In this document: piece by piece, positions 13,817 through 21,898 of the stretch
How positions within the stretch are numbered: the stretch's first letter is position 1
Layout: every line of letters begins with the position of its first letter
IMG/VR virus record: IMGVR_UViG_3300020467_001373
Span: 1 to 23,117 of that record
Length of the DNA: 23,117 nucleotides
Source: a virus
Reading direction: 5' to 3' (one strand)
Notes under the pieces: generated by a model
Databases searched by the model: none
Seen by the model: the letters and a program-made list of their open reading frames with translations, nothing else
Told to the model about the DNA's origin: nothing
Position numbers and translations under genes: made by a program

Positions 13817-15574
13817 TTAAACATCTGTAGTATTTGTTGAAGGGAATGCTCTTCCAGGACCCCATATAATTCTTACAGCACCTTTACCACCATTACCACC
13901 AAGGTTAGTAGGAGTGTTTTGCGGTCCACTACCAGTACCACCTGCACCTCCACCATAGTCTCCACCAGGACCACCAGTCACAGCGTTATAATAATTAGTA
14001 CCATCATCTAATGGAACTGTTCCATTTGTACCATTATCTCCACCTGATCCTCCTCCACCACCAAGCATGGTTCCACCATTAGTGTTATTAATTGGAGAAT
14101 TAGAACCACTCGCACCTTCACCTAGAATTCCTACTCCACCACCACCAGCACCACCACCAACTAAACCATTAGCAGAACCCCATCCACCAGCACCACCAGT
14201 TTCGCTATTACCATCTCCAGAATATCCACCAGCTCCACCGCCTCCACCATATGTCCGATGATCACCTCCATTACCACCACCATCACCTACAAAATCTCCA
14301 CCAGCTTTATCACTTCCACCTCCTCCACCACCTTTAACAGTAGTCGCATTTACAAAATATGAATCTCCACCATCAGTTCCACCAGAAGTATTTTGAGTTC
14401 CTCCATCACCAACTACTACAGTATAAGATTGTCCTGGTGTTACTGAAATATTATTCTTCCATCCAAGTCCACCGCCTCCACCTGCTTTAAAATCACCTTC
14501 TTCTCCACCACCGCCACCACCAACTGCAACAACAGAAACATCATAAACATTAGCAGGTGCTGTCCAACTATATGTTCCTGGTGTAGTATATGCCTGTTGA
14601 CCACTAACAGTTGTTGTATTACTAGTCATATCTGCTGTGTTTGTTGATGGGAATGCTCTTCCTGCACCCCATATAATTCTTACTGCTCCACCAGCAGAAG
14701 TTCCTACAGGTCCACCATCACCATAAGATCCAGCACCTCCACCATAATTTCCACCATCTCCTCCATCAGAAACATTTGTGCCACCACCATCAGAACCACC
14801 AGATCCACCACCTCCCATAGGAGTTGGATTACTACTATTATAAGTGTACTTAGTTCCACCAGTTCCATCAGCACCTTGTCCCAATAATCCTACACCACCA
14901 CCTCCAGCAGATCCTTTTCCAGCACCACCAGCTCCACCGCCACCGCCACCTTGACCAGGATTACCTAATCCACCTTGAGGTCCGTAACCATTTGGAGCAC
15001 TTTGTAATTGATAAGAAGATCCTCCTTTACCACCAGTTCCACCAGCACCTACATATCCACCAGCTCCACCGCCACCTCCAGCACCAGCACCGTAAGGATC
15101 GTAAGTCCATGGACCTCCACCCTGTCCACCATTACCACCACCATCTCCTACATAATTTCCACCATACGTTTGGTAACTACCAGTTCCACTATTATTAAGC
15201 CAACCACTACCACCTTTAACAGTGTTCTTGCTTATAAAATATGAATCTCCTGGTCCTTCATAATAAGTACTTCCTTGCCCAGATTGCCAAGGAGCACTGT
15301 TAGTATTATTAGGTTCTCCCACCTGTACAGTATAAGATTGACCTGGTGTTACTGTAATATTATTTTTCCATCCAAGTCCACCACCAGCATTTCCAGAAAA
15401 ACCACCAGGACCACCTGAACCCATACCAGATCCACCAGCACCAACAGCAACTACACAAACAGAGGTAACTCCATTAGGTGCAATCCAAGTATATGTTCCT
15501 GGTGTTGTATATTCTTGCTGTCCTACTACATCTACAGTTGTAACTGCTGATAGTAACATCTGTTGAATTGACAT
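13817..15574 (-). CDS. Duplicated Gly-rich adhesin-like virion protein
   Basis: This 585-aa protein is two tandem copies of one Gly-rich domain (about 18-318 and 325-585). Each unit opens G-Q-Q-x-Y-T-T-P-G-T-Y-x-W-x-A-P, passes through V-V-A-V-G-x-G-G-G, then G-L-G-W-K-N-N-I-x-V-T-P-G-Q-S-Y-T-V. It then holds long loops dominated by GG, GGG and GAGG and closes with A-V-R-I-I-W-G-x-G-R-A-F-P-S-T-N-T. The Gly-rich loops recall the polyglycine-II loops of T-even gp38-type adhesins, so a distal receptor-binding role is a reasonable inference. Unit boundaries share near-identical DNA (about 13831-13882 and 14639-14690), showing internal duplication. The ATG lies one base after the cupredoxin-like gene's stop. 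No enzyme motif. Confidence 0.8.
   Translation of the reverse strand: MSIQQMLLSAVTTVDVVGQQEYTTPGTYTWIAPNGVTSVCVVAVGAGGSGMGSGGPGGFSGNAGGGLGWKNNITVTPGQSYTVQVGEPNNTNSAPWQSGQGSTYYEGPGDSYFISKNTVKGGSGWLNNSGTGSYQTYGGNYVGDGGGNGGQGGGPWTYDPYGAGAGGGGGAGGYVGAGGTGGKGGSSYQLQSAPNGYGPQGGLGNPGQGGGGGGAGGAGKGSAGGGGVGLLGQGADGTGGTKYTYNSSNPTPMGGGGSGGSDGGGTNVSDGGDGGNYGGGAGSYGDGGPVGTSAGGAVRIIWGAGRAFPSTNTADMTSNTTTVSGQQAYTTPGTYSWTAPANVYDVSVVAVGGGGGGEEGDFKAGGGGGLGWKNNISVTPGQSYTVVVGDGGTQNTSGGTDGGDSYFVNATTVKGGGGGGSDKAGGDFVGDGGGNGGDHRTYGGGGGAGGYSGDGNSETGGAGGWGSANGLVGGGAGGGGVGILGEGASGSNSPINNTNGGTMLGGGGGSGGDNGTNGTVPLDDGTNYYNAVTGGPGGDYGGGAGGTGSGPQNTPTNLGGNGGKGAVRIIWGPGRAFPSTNTTDV
13831..13882. repeat. Direct repeat encoding the A-V-R-I-I-W-G..R-A-F-P-S end, copy A
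   Basis: Nearly the same DNA recurs at 14639-14690 in the same gene, sharing GGGAATGCTCTTCC and CCCCATATAATTCTTAC. A looser form occurs near 16585-16640 and 18570-18610 in the two upstream Gly-rich genes. Confidence 0.75.
14639..14690. repeat. Direct repeat encoding the A-V-R-I-I-W-G..R-A-F-P-S end, copy B
   Basis: The partner of 13831-13882; it marks the boundary between the two Gly-rich domains of the 585-aa protein. Confidence 0.75.
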
Positions 15575-15575
15575 A

Positions 15576-16361
15576 TTATGTTAATCCACTTCCAGACACT
15601 ACAAAAACATTGCTAGAAACACATAACACAGTTGCAACTCCCCTCTGAGCTAGAGTTCTACTTCCTGTAGTAGCAGTTCCTGCCAAATAAAATGTAACGT
15701 TAGTTCCCTGAGTAATGGTTATATTAGAAGCACTATTATTATAAATTGTAATTGCATCTCCAGCAGTAAAGATATCTTGATCCACTGTCACCGTAGTATT
15801 TGTTTGTACTAATGTACCAATATCAGAAGCAGTTAAAGTATATGAACTAGTTTTTGTTGTGCTTGAAAAATCTGGTCCAATATGAAGAACTCCACCCATA
15901 TTAGGATGAGCAGTACATTGATAGAATAAAGTATTTGGTGCATCTTGTGGAACTTCAAATACAATATCTGTTGGTGCAGCACCATCATTATTAGTTACAC
16001 CAATATTATATTGTGTACCTGTAGATCCATTAGGAGTACTTTGAATCCTAAAAGGATGACCTGAAGATCTATTATGAAAAATATATTTCTGCCCTCGAAC
16101 AAGATTTATATCTGGATCATTTACTGTGCCAGTTAATCCAGGTCCAGTAAATGTATAATGGTTTGATGCATCATTACCTAATATCCATCCACCCAAAGCA
16201 CCAACAAACTTACTAGCGGTACAGGTTGCACCTATTGATACATCAGTACTAATTGCAACATTTACGGCATTTAAATTTAAATTATTAGGGCTTTCAATTG
16301 TTGGAACACCAGAAGCTCCAATCAAATTAATTTCCTTTACGCCAAAACCTTTATCTGCCAT
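15576..16361 (-). CDS. Fibre-type virion protein with cupredoxin (type-1 copper) domain
   Basis: In this 261-aa protein, residues 1-58 are a fibre-like N-terminus (N-L-N-L-N-A-V-N-V-A-I-S-T-D). Residues about 60-163 form a cupredoxin-like domain: Y-T-F-T-G-P-G-L (69-76), I-F-H-N-R-S-S-G-H-P-F-R-I (94-106), V-P-Q-D-A-P-N-T-L-F-Y-Q-C-T-A-H-P-N-M-G-G (138-157). His102, Cys149, His152 and Met155 supply a full type-1 copper set; the C-x2-H-x2-M spacing is that of amicyanin. Residues 170-261 are a beta-rich fibre tip (D-A-I-T-I-Y-N-N-S-A-S-N-I-T-I-T-Q). There is no signal peptide, so it is not a periplasmic electron carrier, and virion location is inferred. A late octamer lies 13 bases before the ATG, in an A-rich leader without Shine-Dalgarno. 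Copper loading is unproven; the fold may be purely structural. Confidence 0.75.
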   Translation of the reverse strand: MADKGFGVKEINLIGASGVPTIESPNNLNLNAVNVAISTDVSIGATCTASKFVGALGGWILGNDASNHYTFTGPGLTGTVNDPDINLVRGQKYIFHNRSSGHPFRIQSTPNGSTGTQYNIGVTNNDGAAPTDIVFEVPQDAPNTLFYQCTAHPNMGGVLHIGPDFSSTTKTSSYTLTASDIGTLVQTNTTVTVDQDIFTAGDAITIYNNSASNITITQGTNVTFYLAGTATTGSRTLAQRGVATVLCVSSNVFVVSGSGLT

Positions 16362-16374
16362 TGTATTTTTTATC

Positions 16375-16382
16375 TATTTATT
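16375..16382 (-). promoter_or_regulatory. T4-type late promoter, AATAAATA
   Basis: NATAAATA match on the minus strand 13 bases before the cupredoxin-fibre ATG, overlapping the stop codon of the 44-aa ORF. The implied leader is very short (under 10 bases), so the start may be leaderless or the octamer may be fortuitous in AT-rich DNA. Confidence 0.45.
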
Positions 16383-16512
16383 TAATATATCCTAAAAGAA
16401 TATCATCATCAGACGAAAATAGGTGACGAACGTCACCCATTTTAGTATTAACATCATTATAGATCATAAAAGTTAAGTTTCTGCCTTCAAAAATTAAATG
16501 TATTATATACAT
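16378..16512 (-). CDS. Possible small coupled ORF (44 aa), unknown function
   Basis: An ATG formed by the TGATG at the end of the preceding gene (stop 16514-16512, start 16512-16510) opens a 44-aa reading frame ending in TAA at 16378. It starts M-Y-I-I-H-L-I-F-E-G-R-N, continues with M-I-Y-N-D-V-N-T-K-M-G-D-V, and ends F-S-S-D-D-D-I-L-L-G-Y-I-K. Composition is protein-like, hydrophobic first then acidic, with no cysteine and no clear membrane helix. It fills almost the whole of the longest gap in the window, and the stop-start overlap fits local gene style. Against it, there is no Shine-Dalgarno, and a strong hairpin (16416-16443) lies inside. I recognise no family. Confidence 0.45.
   Translation of the reverse strand: MYIIHLIFEGRNLTFMIYNDVNTKMGDVRHLFSSDDDILLGYIK
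16416..16443 (-). terminator. 12-bp hairpin, candidate (bidirectional) terminator
   Basis: On the minus strand AAAATGGGTGAC, loop GTTC, GTCACCTATTTT forms a 12-bp stem with a single G-T pair: GC-rich near the loop, A-rich on the 5' side and ATTTT at the 3' side. That symmetry is typical of a bidirectional intrinsic terminator, though the T-run is short. It follows the 547-aa gene and precedes the late promoter at 16375-16382. It also lies inside the 44-aa ORF, so it could act as a translation-sensitive structure. Confidence 0.55.
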
Positions 16513-18155
16513 CAATACATTTTTTGAGTACCATTAACGTCCTCGGCAGTTCCTCCATACTGGTCTGATCTATCCACATTAGTAGATGGGAATGCTCTAG
16601 CAGAACCACTTATTTGTCCCCAAATAATTCTAACCATACCATTTCCACCTCTTCCTGCAGGTGAACCACCATTTGCTCCACCAGCACCACCACCAGGGAA
16701 TCCACCATCAGGAGTTGTTCCACCACCCTGTCCATGTTGGTTTGATTGGCTTTGTCTATCGTAACCATTTCCCAAGTCAGTACCACAAGCATAAGTACTT
16801 TGATTACTATTATTTGAGTATCCTCTTAGTCCAGTATTATATGCGGTTGATCCACCTCCACCACACCAATGATACTCATTACTAGGTGAACCACCAGTAC
16901 TACCAGCAGTTCCATTAGAACCTTGTCCATAGACACCTGTTCCACCACCACCATTTGAATAATATGAAGAACCTCCATTAGCGGAGTGACCTCCACCACC
17001 ACCACCATTTTGTCCTGGTTCTGGGTTTACTCCCCAATATGGAGTATTTCCTGCACGTCCACTACCAGAATCTCCACCGCCATTATAACCACCAGCACCT
17101 CCACCAGGCATTCTAGATCCACCATAGTGAATACCAGATCCACCAGCACCACCACCATCACTATTAGTGTTAGGGAAACTACCAGAGTTAGAATACCATC
17201 CATTACCAGATGAACCTTGAGCACCTTCTCCACCATTAGCTACTGCATAGTTTGTTCCACCAACAGTAATGTAAGAAGACGACCCACTAGATGGATTAGT
17301 GTCTCCCCAGCTAGTAGCAAATCCTCCACCACCAACATAAACAGTAACTGTTTCACCACCTGTTACAGTAATATTATTCTTATAGGCTAATCCACCTCCA
17401 CCAGCACCAGCACCGTCATGGTTGGTTTCACCAGCACCGCCTCCACCAACACAAACAACAGATATGGAAGTTACTCCATTAGGAACAGACCAATTATAAG
17501 TCTCCTGAGTATTCCAACCATCAGCATGGAATATTGCTCCACCGATAGTTGGAGCTATTGAAGTGTCATTTATAGTAATATTAGCAGACTGTACAACTCT
17601 ATTAGTTCTAGCAGCATCTACATAAAGTGATACAAAGAATGTTTCAGTTCCTTCAGTTGATATATCATTAGCAGCAGTGACAGTGAATGAAGCAGTACTA
17701 CCAGTTATTGTAACTTGTCCACTTGATGTTGAAAAATCTGCAGGACTAGAAACGTCCCAATATAATACTGTTCCATCTGCTATTCTCTCAGTGTTTACAG
17801 TAAATGAAACAGAAGCTCCTTCATCTATTGCTGTAACACCACCGTCAATAGAAATACCAAATGCAGGGAATCTCTCTGCTTGAACAATATCAGTTATTAT
17901 ATTATTAGAATCATATGTAAGTGACCAACCCTTTATCTCATCTCCTATCTTTTCGTTATATGCAGTAATTAATCCAACACTATTATACATTATAGCTTCA
18001 TATTCATTCTCACCTAAAGTTACTTTAGTTACATTATTATTACCATCAGTTGTTATTCCTGAAGATCTATCAAATGCAGATGTTGTTATTATGGTTCCAC
18101 TACCACCTCCGCCACCTTTACCACGATTGTGACTAAGTCCTACATAACGTCCCAT
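16512..18155 (-). CDS. Calx-beta/Gly-rich adhesin-like virion protein, paralogue B
   Basis: This 547-aa protein has three parts. Residues 1-95 are a module starting M-G-R-Y-V-G-L, a Gly run (14-18), then I-T-T-D-G-N-N-N-V-T-K-V-T-L-G-E and W-S-L-T-Y-D-S-N. Residues about 100-198 are a Calx-beta-like domain (D-E-G-A-S-V-S-F-T-V, L-Y-W-D-V, A-D-F, S-T-E-G-T-E-T-F, I-T-I-N-D-T). Residues about 206-525 are a Gly-rich domain (Y-N-W-S-V-P-N-G-V-T-S-I-S-V-V-C-V-G-G-G-G-A-G, then V-R-I-I-W-G and A-R-A-F-P-S). Calx-beta domains often bind calcium and serve adhesion. It is a paralogue of the next gene upstream (18220-20046) but lacks that gene's second Calx-beta domain. Own late promoter at 18189-18196. 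A tip adhesin or fibre role is inferred. Confidence 0.8.
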   Translation of the reverse strand: MGRYVGLSHNRGKGGGGGSGTIITTSAFDRSSGITTDGNNNVTKVTLGENEYEAIMYNSVGLITAYNEKIGDEIKGWSLTYDSNNIITDIVQAERFPAFGISIDGGVTAIDEGASVSFTVNTERIADGTVLYWDVSSPADFSTSSGQVTITGSTASFTVTAANDISTEGTETFFVSLYVDAARTNRVVQSANITINDTSIAPTIGGAIFHADGWNTQETYNWSVPNGVTSISVVCVGGGGAGETNHDGAGAGGGGLAYKNNITVTGGETVTVYVGGGGFATSWGDTNPSSGSSSYITVGGTNYAVANGGEGAQGSSGNGWYSNSGSFPNTNSDGGGAGGSGIHYGGSRMPGGGAGGYNGGGDSGSGRAGNTPYWGVNPEPGQNGGGGGGHSANGGSSYYSNGGGGTGVYGQGSNGTAGSTGGSPSNEYHWCGGGGSTAYNTGLRGYSNNSNQSTYACGTDLGNGYDRQSQSNQHGQGGGTTPDGGFPGGGAGGANGGSPAGRGGNGMVRIIWGQISGSARAFPSTNVDRSDQYGGTAEDVNGTQKMY

Positions 18156-18188
18156 GTTTCTCTATTCAGATAGTACCAGTTCTCTATA

Positions 18189-18196
18189 TATTTATC
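18189..18196 (-). promoter_or_regulatory. T4-type late promoter, GATAAATA
   Basis: NATAAATA match on the minus strand in the 64-bp gap before the 547-aa gene, 33 bases from its ATG; a weak GAGAA ribosome site lies between. Confidence 0.6.
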
Positions 18197-18201
18197 AGTT
18201 T

Positions 18202-18218
18202 TAAATTTATTAAATTTA
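18202..18218 (-). repeat. AT-only inverted repeat between stop codon and late promoter
   Basis: TAAATTT (18202-18208) and AAATTTA (18212-18218) form a 7-bp stem with a 3-base loop just after the TAA at 18220-18222. Being all A-T it is a weak hairpin and may be chance, but it takes the same position as the hairpins at 6703, 8202 and 16416. Confidence 0.3.
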
Positions 18219-18219
18219 G

Positions 18220-20046
18220 TTAGGTAATACTAGTATCATTAATTGTTATATCAGAACTTTGTGCAACTTGATTTGTCCTAGCAGAATCAGTAAATAATCT
18301 TGCCTTAAATGTCTCAGCTCCTTCAGTTAATCCATCTGCTTCAATATCTACTGCAAAGGTTCCTGTATTATTAGTAATTGTAACTGTTCCAACCATTACT
18401 CCAGAGACAAAGTCAGGACTTGTTGCACCACTTACTGTCGCAACATCCCAATAAAGAGTTGTTCCACTAGCTATATGTGTAGTTGTCACACTCATACTAC
18501 ACGTAGCACCTTCATTTACACTACTAGGAACACTAATATTATATGTTGGAAAAATATCAGGATGATTACTTGGGAATGATCTATCACCATACCATATAAT
18601 TCTCACTGCACCCTGTCCACCAGATCCACCGTTTGAACCATATCTTCCAGCACCTCCACCTCCACCATAATCACCAGCATTTCCACCAGTATTACCAGAT
18701 CCACTACTACCAGCATTACCACCATATCTTCCTACTCCACCACTAGCATTTCCATCATATGTGCCAGAACCATTATAAGATCCATCAGTTACTCCCCAAC
18801 TACCATCCTGTACAAGACCTACACCACCACCTCCACCACCAGTACCATATCCACCGCCTCCACCAGAGTAGTAACCATTTCCATTTAAATGTTCTCTTCT
18901 ATTACCATTACCAGTAGCACCACCAGTAGATCCACCATTAGTTTGATTAACTCCTTGTCCAGAATAAGTATAATCACTTCCACCCAATCCACCACCATCA
19001 CCAACTACAACATCTCCAGCATTGCAGCTACTATGACCACTCCAAGTTCCAGCACTAGCATGGCATAAAGCAGTGCCACTTCTTTCTACTTTACTAGGTC
19101 CACCATCTCCACCTTGATTTACAGGATGATTGGAACCACCTCCACCAGATCCACCATTACCAACAGTAACAGTCAATGTTTCACCAGCTGTCACAGTAAC
19201 ATCATTGGCATAAGCACCACCACCTCCAGCACCACCAATTGCAGAATATCCACCGCCACCGCCTCCACCGCCTCCAGCTCCTCCACCTATACAAAGAATA
19301 GAGATTTTATTTGTAAATGGAGGAACAGTAAAACTATAGGTTCCAACAGAAGTAAAGTTCTGTTGTCCTGGTGGACCTTGATAAGAAGTATCGAGAATAT
19401 CTACTAATGAACTTATAGCAACTTGATTTGTCCTAGCAGAGTCTGTATAAAGTTTAGCCTGAAATTCTTCTACACCTTCTGAGGTAAAATCCTCAACTGT
19501 TATGGGTGTAGTAAATGATGCTGTACCATGCCAATTAATTTCAGGTGCAGTTAAAACATTTGTTATTTGACCTTCAATAGAACCACTAAAATCACCAGCA
19601 GTAGCAATACCCACTAAACTCCAATATAAAGGTTTTCCATCATCTACACCAACAGTTGCTATACTAAAGGTTACAGACTCTCCTCCTTCAGTTATTGGTG
19701 TTGCACTTGGTGGATTAAATGAATATGATTCTGGTGGTCTTGGACCTCTTTCAACAATAGAAGTAACTAATCCAACAGAATCATAGTTTATAGACCATCC
19801 AGTTTCAGTATTATCTATAGTTTGATTAAATGAAGTAATCCTATTATTACTATCATATGCAATATAAGTATAAGTTCTTTCACCAAGAGTTATCTCTGTT
19901 ACATTATTATTACTATCTGTTGTTATTCCAGTTGCATTTCTAATCCACTCTTGAGTTGATAATATATCAGCAGTTCCAGAACCACCATTACTGAATATAC
20001 TTCCAGGATAATCTCTTTTAATCGCTAATCCTATAAATCTACCCAT
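18220..20046 (-). CDS. Calx-beta/Gly-rich/Calx-beta adhesin-like virion protein, paralogue A
   Basis: This 608-aa protein begins [11 protein letters not shown]. Its N-terminal module matches paralogue B (I-T-T-D-S-N-N-N-V-T-E-I-T-L-G-E, G-W-S-I-N-Y-D-S-V-G-L). A first Calx-beta-like domain follows (about 110-230: T-E-G-G-E-S-V-T-F-S-I, L-Y-W-S-L, S-E-G-V-E-E-F, Y-T-D-S-A-R-T-N-Q-V-A). Then a Gly-rich domain (about 235-500, with a nine-Gly run and closing A-V-R-I-I-W-Y-G-D-R-S-F-P-S) and a second Calx-beta-like domain (about 505-608, N-E-G-A-T-C-S-M-S-V, L-Y-W-D-V, F-T-D-S-A-R-T-N-Q-V-A). The start at 20046 is chosen because it matches the paralogue's M-G-R start and overlaps the protease stop in ATGGGTAG; a longer in-frame start at 20067 is less likely. 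The role is inferred as adhesin or fibre. Confidence 0.8.
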   Translation of the reverse strand: MGRFIGLAIKRDYPGSIFSNGGSGTADILSTQEWIRNATGITTDSNNNVTEITLGERTYTYIAYDSNNRITSFNQTIDNTETGWSINYDSVGLVTSIVERGPRPPESYSFNPPSATPITEGGESVTFSIATVGVDDGKPLYWSLVGIATAGDFSGSIEGQITNVLTAPEINWHGTASFTTPITVEDFTSEGVEEFQAKLYTDSARTNQVAISSLVDILDTSYQGPPGQQNFTSVGTYSFTVPPFTNKISILCIGGGAGGGGGGGGGYSAIGGAGGGGAYANDVTVTAGETLTVTVGNGGSGGGGSNHPVNQGGDGGPSKVERSGTALCHASAGTWSGHSSCNAGDVVVGDGGGLGGSDYTYSGQGVNQTNGGSTGGATGNGNRREHLNGNGYYSGGGGGYGTGGGGGGVGLVQDGSWGVTDGSYNGSGTYDGNASGGVGRYGGNAGSSGSGNTGGNAGDYGGGGGAGRYGSNGGSGGQGAVRIIWYGDRSFPSNHPDIFPTYNISVPSSVNEGATCSMSVTTTHIASGTTLYWDVATVSGATSPDFVSGVMVGTVTITNNTGTFAVDIEADGLTEGAETFKARLFTDSARTNQVAQSSDITINDTSIT

Positions 20047-21898
20047 TAGATACAGAAACCCCCTCAAGACTTACACCAACCATAGACGCTTTCCCATTGT
20101 TGCAGAAAGGATTATATAATATTCTTCTTGGAGAACTCTTCAAACTATAAGTATTGCTCCAATAATTTGAAGTATTACTATCTTGATAAGGGTCATAAAA
20201 TTCTGAAGTATCAACTTCTACAGAACCATGAGTCAATAACCAATTTCTAGCCTCTACTCTAGTTGCATTTGGTTGCGACTCCATATACAATGCCATCACA
20301 CCAGCAACTTGTGGAGATGCCATACTAGTCCCACTTATAGCATAATTATCAAAATTAGGATTTCTTGGATCAGCATAACCAACACTATATGGACTGAGAA
20401 TATGTGATCCTCCAGCCCATACATCAATATTTGGTCCCCTACAACTAAAATTAGAACATCTTTCTTGAGATCCTGTCTGCCTTGCAGAATCTATAGCACC
20501 AACAACTATAGCAGCATCAGGTTGACCCTGTTTAGTTACAGCAGGTGTTCCAGATCTATTATAATGACTATCATAAGTATTTTGAGCATAATAAAAAGTA
20601 CCCGTTAAGAATTCATTTTCATAATCCTCACCTTGCATATAATCTTGCTTATCGTCAGAATTACCTGCAGCGAAAACCCATACAATATCTTGACAATCAG
20701 GATCATTGAAAGCTTCATTTGCTTCTTCCTGACCAGCTATTTGTGTAGCAGTAAATTGTTTATAACCCTCATTTAACATTGACATGTAGTTTATAGCTGG
20801 TGCAACACTACTACTTACCTGTGTATTATCAACTTGAGTACCCCTATATGTTGCAGTATAAGGTTGTTGAGATGCAATGAATTGTCTATGACCCCAACTA
20901 CCATTAACAACTGTAGGATTTCTTCTTCCAGTTTCTGGATTAATTGGTTTATTTTTATGCCATATTCTAATATAATCAAATCCAGAAGAAGGACTTGACC
21001 ATCCACAATCACCTCTATCAACACAAGCAATAGACCATATGTTTGATTCAAACGCATGACCAAATTGATTTCCTGCAACAGTTCCAGCAACGTGACTACC
21101 ATGCCAACTAATACTCCAAGGATAAGAAGTATATCCTTTTTCATGCAATAATGCAGATTCAACTTTATAATTTCCCAATGCTCCTGATCCAGCAGCATCT
21201 AGTCCATAGGAAGACCAATTAATACCATATTCAGATGCACCGTGAATCAATATATCTCTAACTCTAGTTTCACTTTCACAAGCAAGATTATTTTGAACTT
21301 GAGTTATTTTTCCTAATAAAAATTCTGGATGATCCCAACGAACTCCAGTATCCATTATAACAACATCAACATTCTTTCCACTTAAAGTATATTGACTATC
21401 TGAAGATACTATAGTATTCGCATTAAAATTATTTGTCCTTGACGAATGGCGAAGAATACCCCACTGAGTAAAATCAAGTGCTGCAGTACCTGGATTGCCA
21501 CCACCCGATACTGATAATCTTCTATTCTGACATAGGAACTTATATCTATTAGTCATAAGATGACTATCAAATTCCTGATCATAAACCCTTTGTTTTAACG
21601 GTACTTCATTAAACAAAGTGGATCTTTCTACCCAATCTATTTTAGGATGATTTTTTAAAACATCAGCTTCAAGTGGAGATATTTCATAAACACTCCTTTT
21701 AGTAGAACACTGCATCTCGGAAGTACAGTCTATTCTTCTATTTGGTATATTGTCTATTTCATTTTCATTAATAATATAATCGTGTATCTCTACCCAATCA
21801 GAAGGATCCTTTACACAAACAGTATATGGTTGAACATCATTGTCACTTGTAGTAACAATAACTCTACCAGTATTAGCATCGATAGATGTAGAAATCAT
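20039..21898 (-). CDS. Subtilisin-like serine protease (S8 family)
   Basis: This 619-aa protein contains a complete catalytic set: Asp183 in [13 protein letters not shown], His266 in [12 protein letters not shown], oxyanion Asn413 in F-A-A-G-N-S-D-D, and Ser525 in [12 protein letters not shown]. Residues about 25-125 ([11 protein letters not shown]...W-V-E-R) look like a propeptide/inhibitor region, and 585-619 form a short tail. There is no signal peptide, so the protease is presumably packaged in or on the virion or acts in the infected cell. Translational coupling on both sides (ATGA at 21895-21898 with the collagen-like fibre; ATGGGTAG with the adhesin) places it in a structural transcript. 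Substrates could be neighbouring fibres (maturation), itself, or host surface proteins. An active enzyme is likely from motif integrity. Confidence 0.95.
   Translation of the reverse strand: MISTSIDANTGRVIVTTSDNDVQPYTVCVKDPSDWVEIHDYIINENEIDNIPNRRIDCTSEMQCSTKRSVYEISPLEADVLKNHPKIDWVERSTLFNEVPLKQRVYDQEFDSHLMTNRYKFLCQNRRLSVSGGGNPGTAALDFTQWGILRHSSRTNNFNANTIVSSDSQYTLSGKNVDVVIMDTGVRWDHPEFLLGKITQVQNNLACESETRVRDILIHGASEYGINWSSYGLDAAGSGALGNYKVESALLHEKGYTSYPWSISWHGSHVAGTVAGNQFGHAFESNIWSIACVDRGDCGWSSPSSGFDYIRIWHKNKPINPETGRRNPTVVNGSWGHRQFIASQQPYTATYRGTQVDNTQVSSSVAPAINYMSMLNEGYKQFTATQIAGQEEANEAFNDPDCQDIVWVFAAGNSDDKQDYMQGEDYENEFLTGTFYYAQNTYDSHYNRSGTPAVTKQGQPDAAIVVGAIDSARQTGSQERCSNFSCRGPNIDVWAGGSHILSPYSVGYADPRNPNFDNYAISGTSMASPQVAGVMALYMESQPNATRVEARNWLLTHGSVEVDTSEFYDPYQDSNTSNYWSNTYSLKSSPRRILYNPFCNNGKASMVGVSLEGVSVSNG

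Noticed and set aside
14067-14261. Plus-strand Pro-rich open frame (and similar ones near 15008-15244 and 16986-17213)
   Set aside because: CCA/CCT runs are the complement of GG-rich codons in the Gly-rich genes; no promoter or ribosome site supports expression.
20047-20067. Longer N-terminus of the Calx-beta paralogue A
   Set aside because: The paralogue at 18155 starts M-G-R-Y-V-G-L, matching M-G-R-F-I-G-L from 20046; the extra seven residues have no counterpart.
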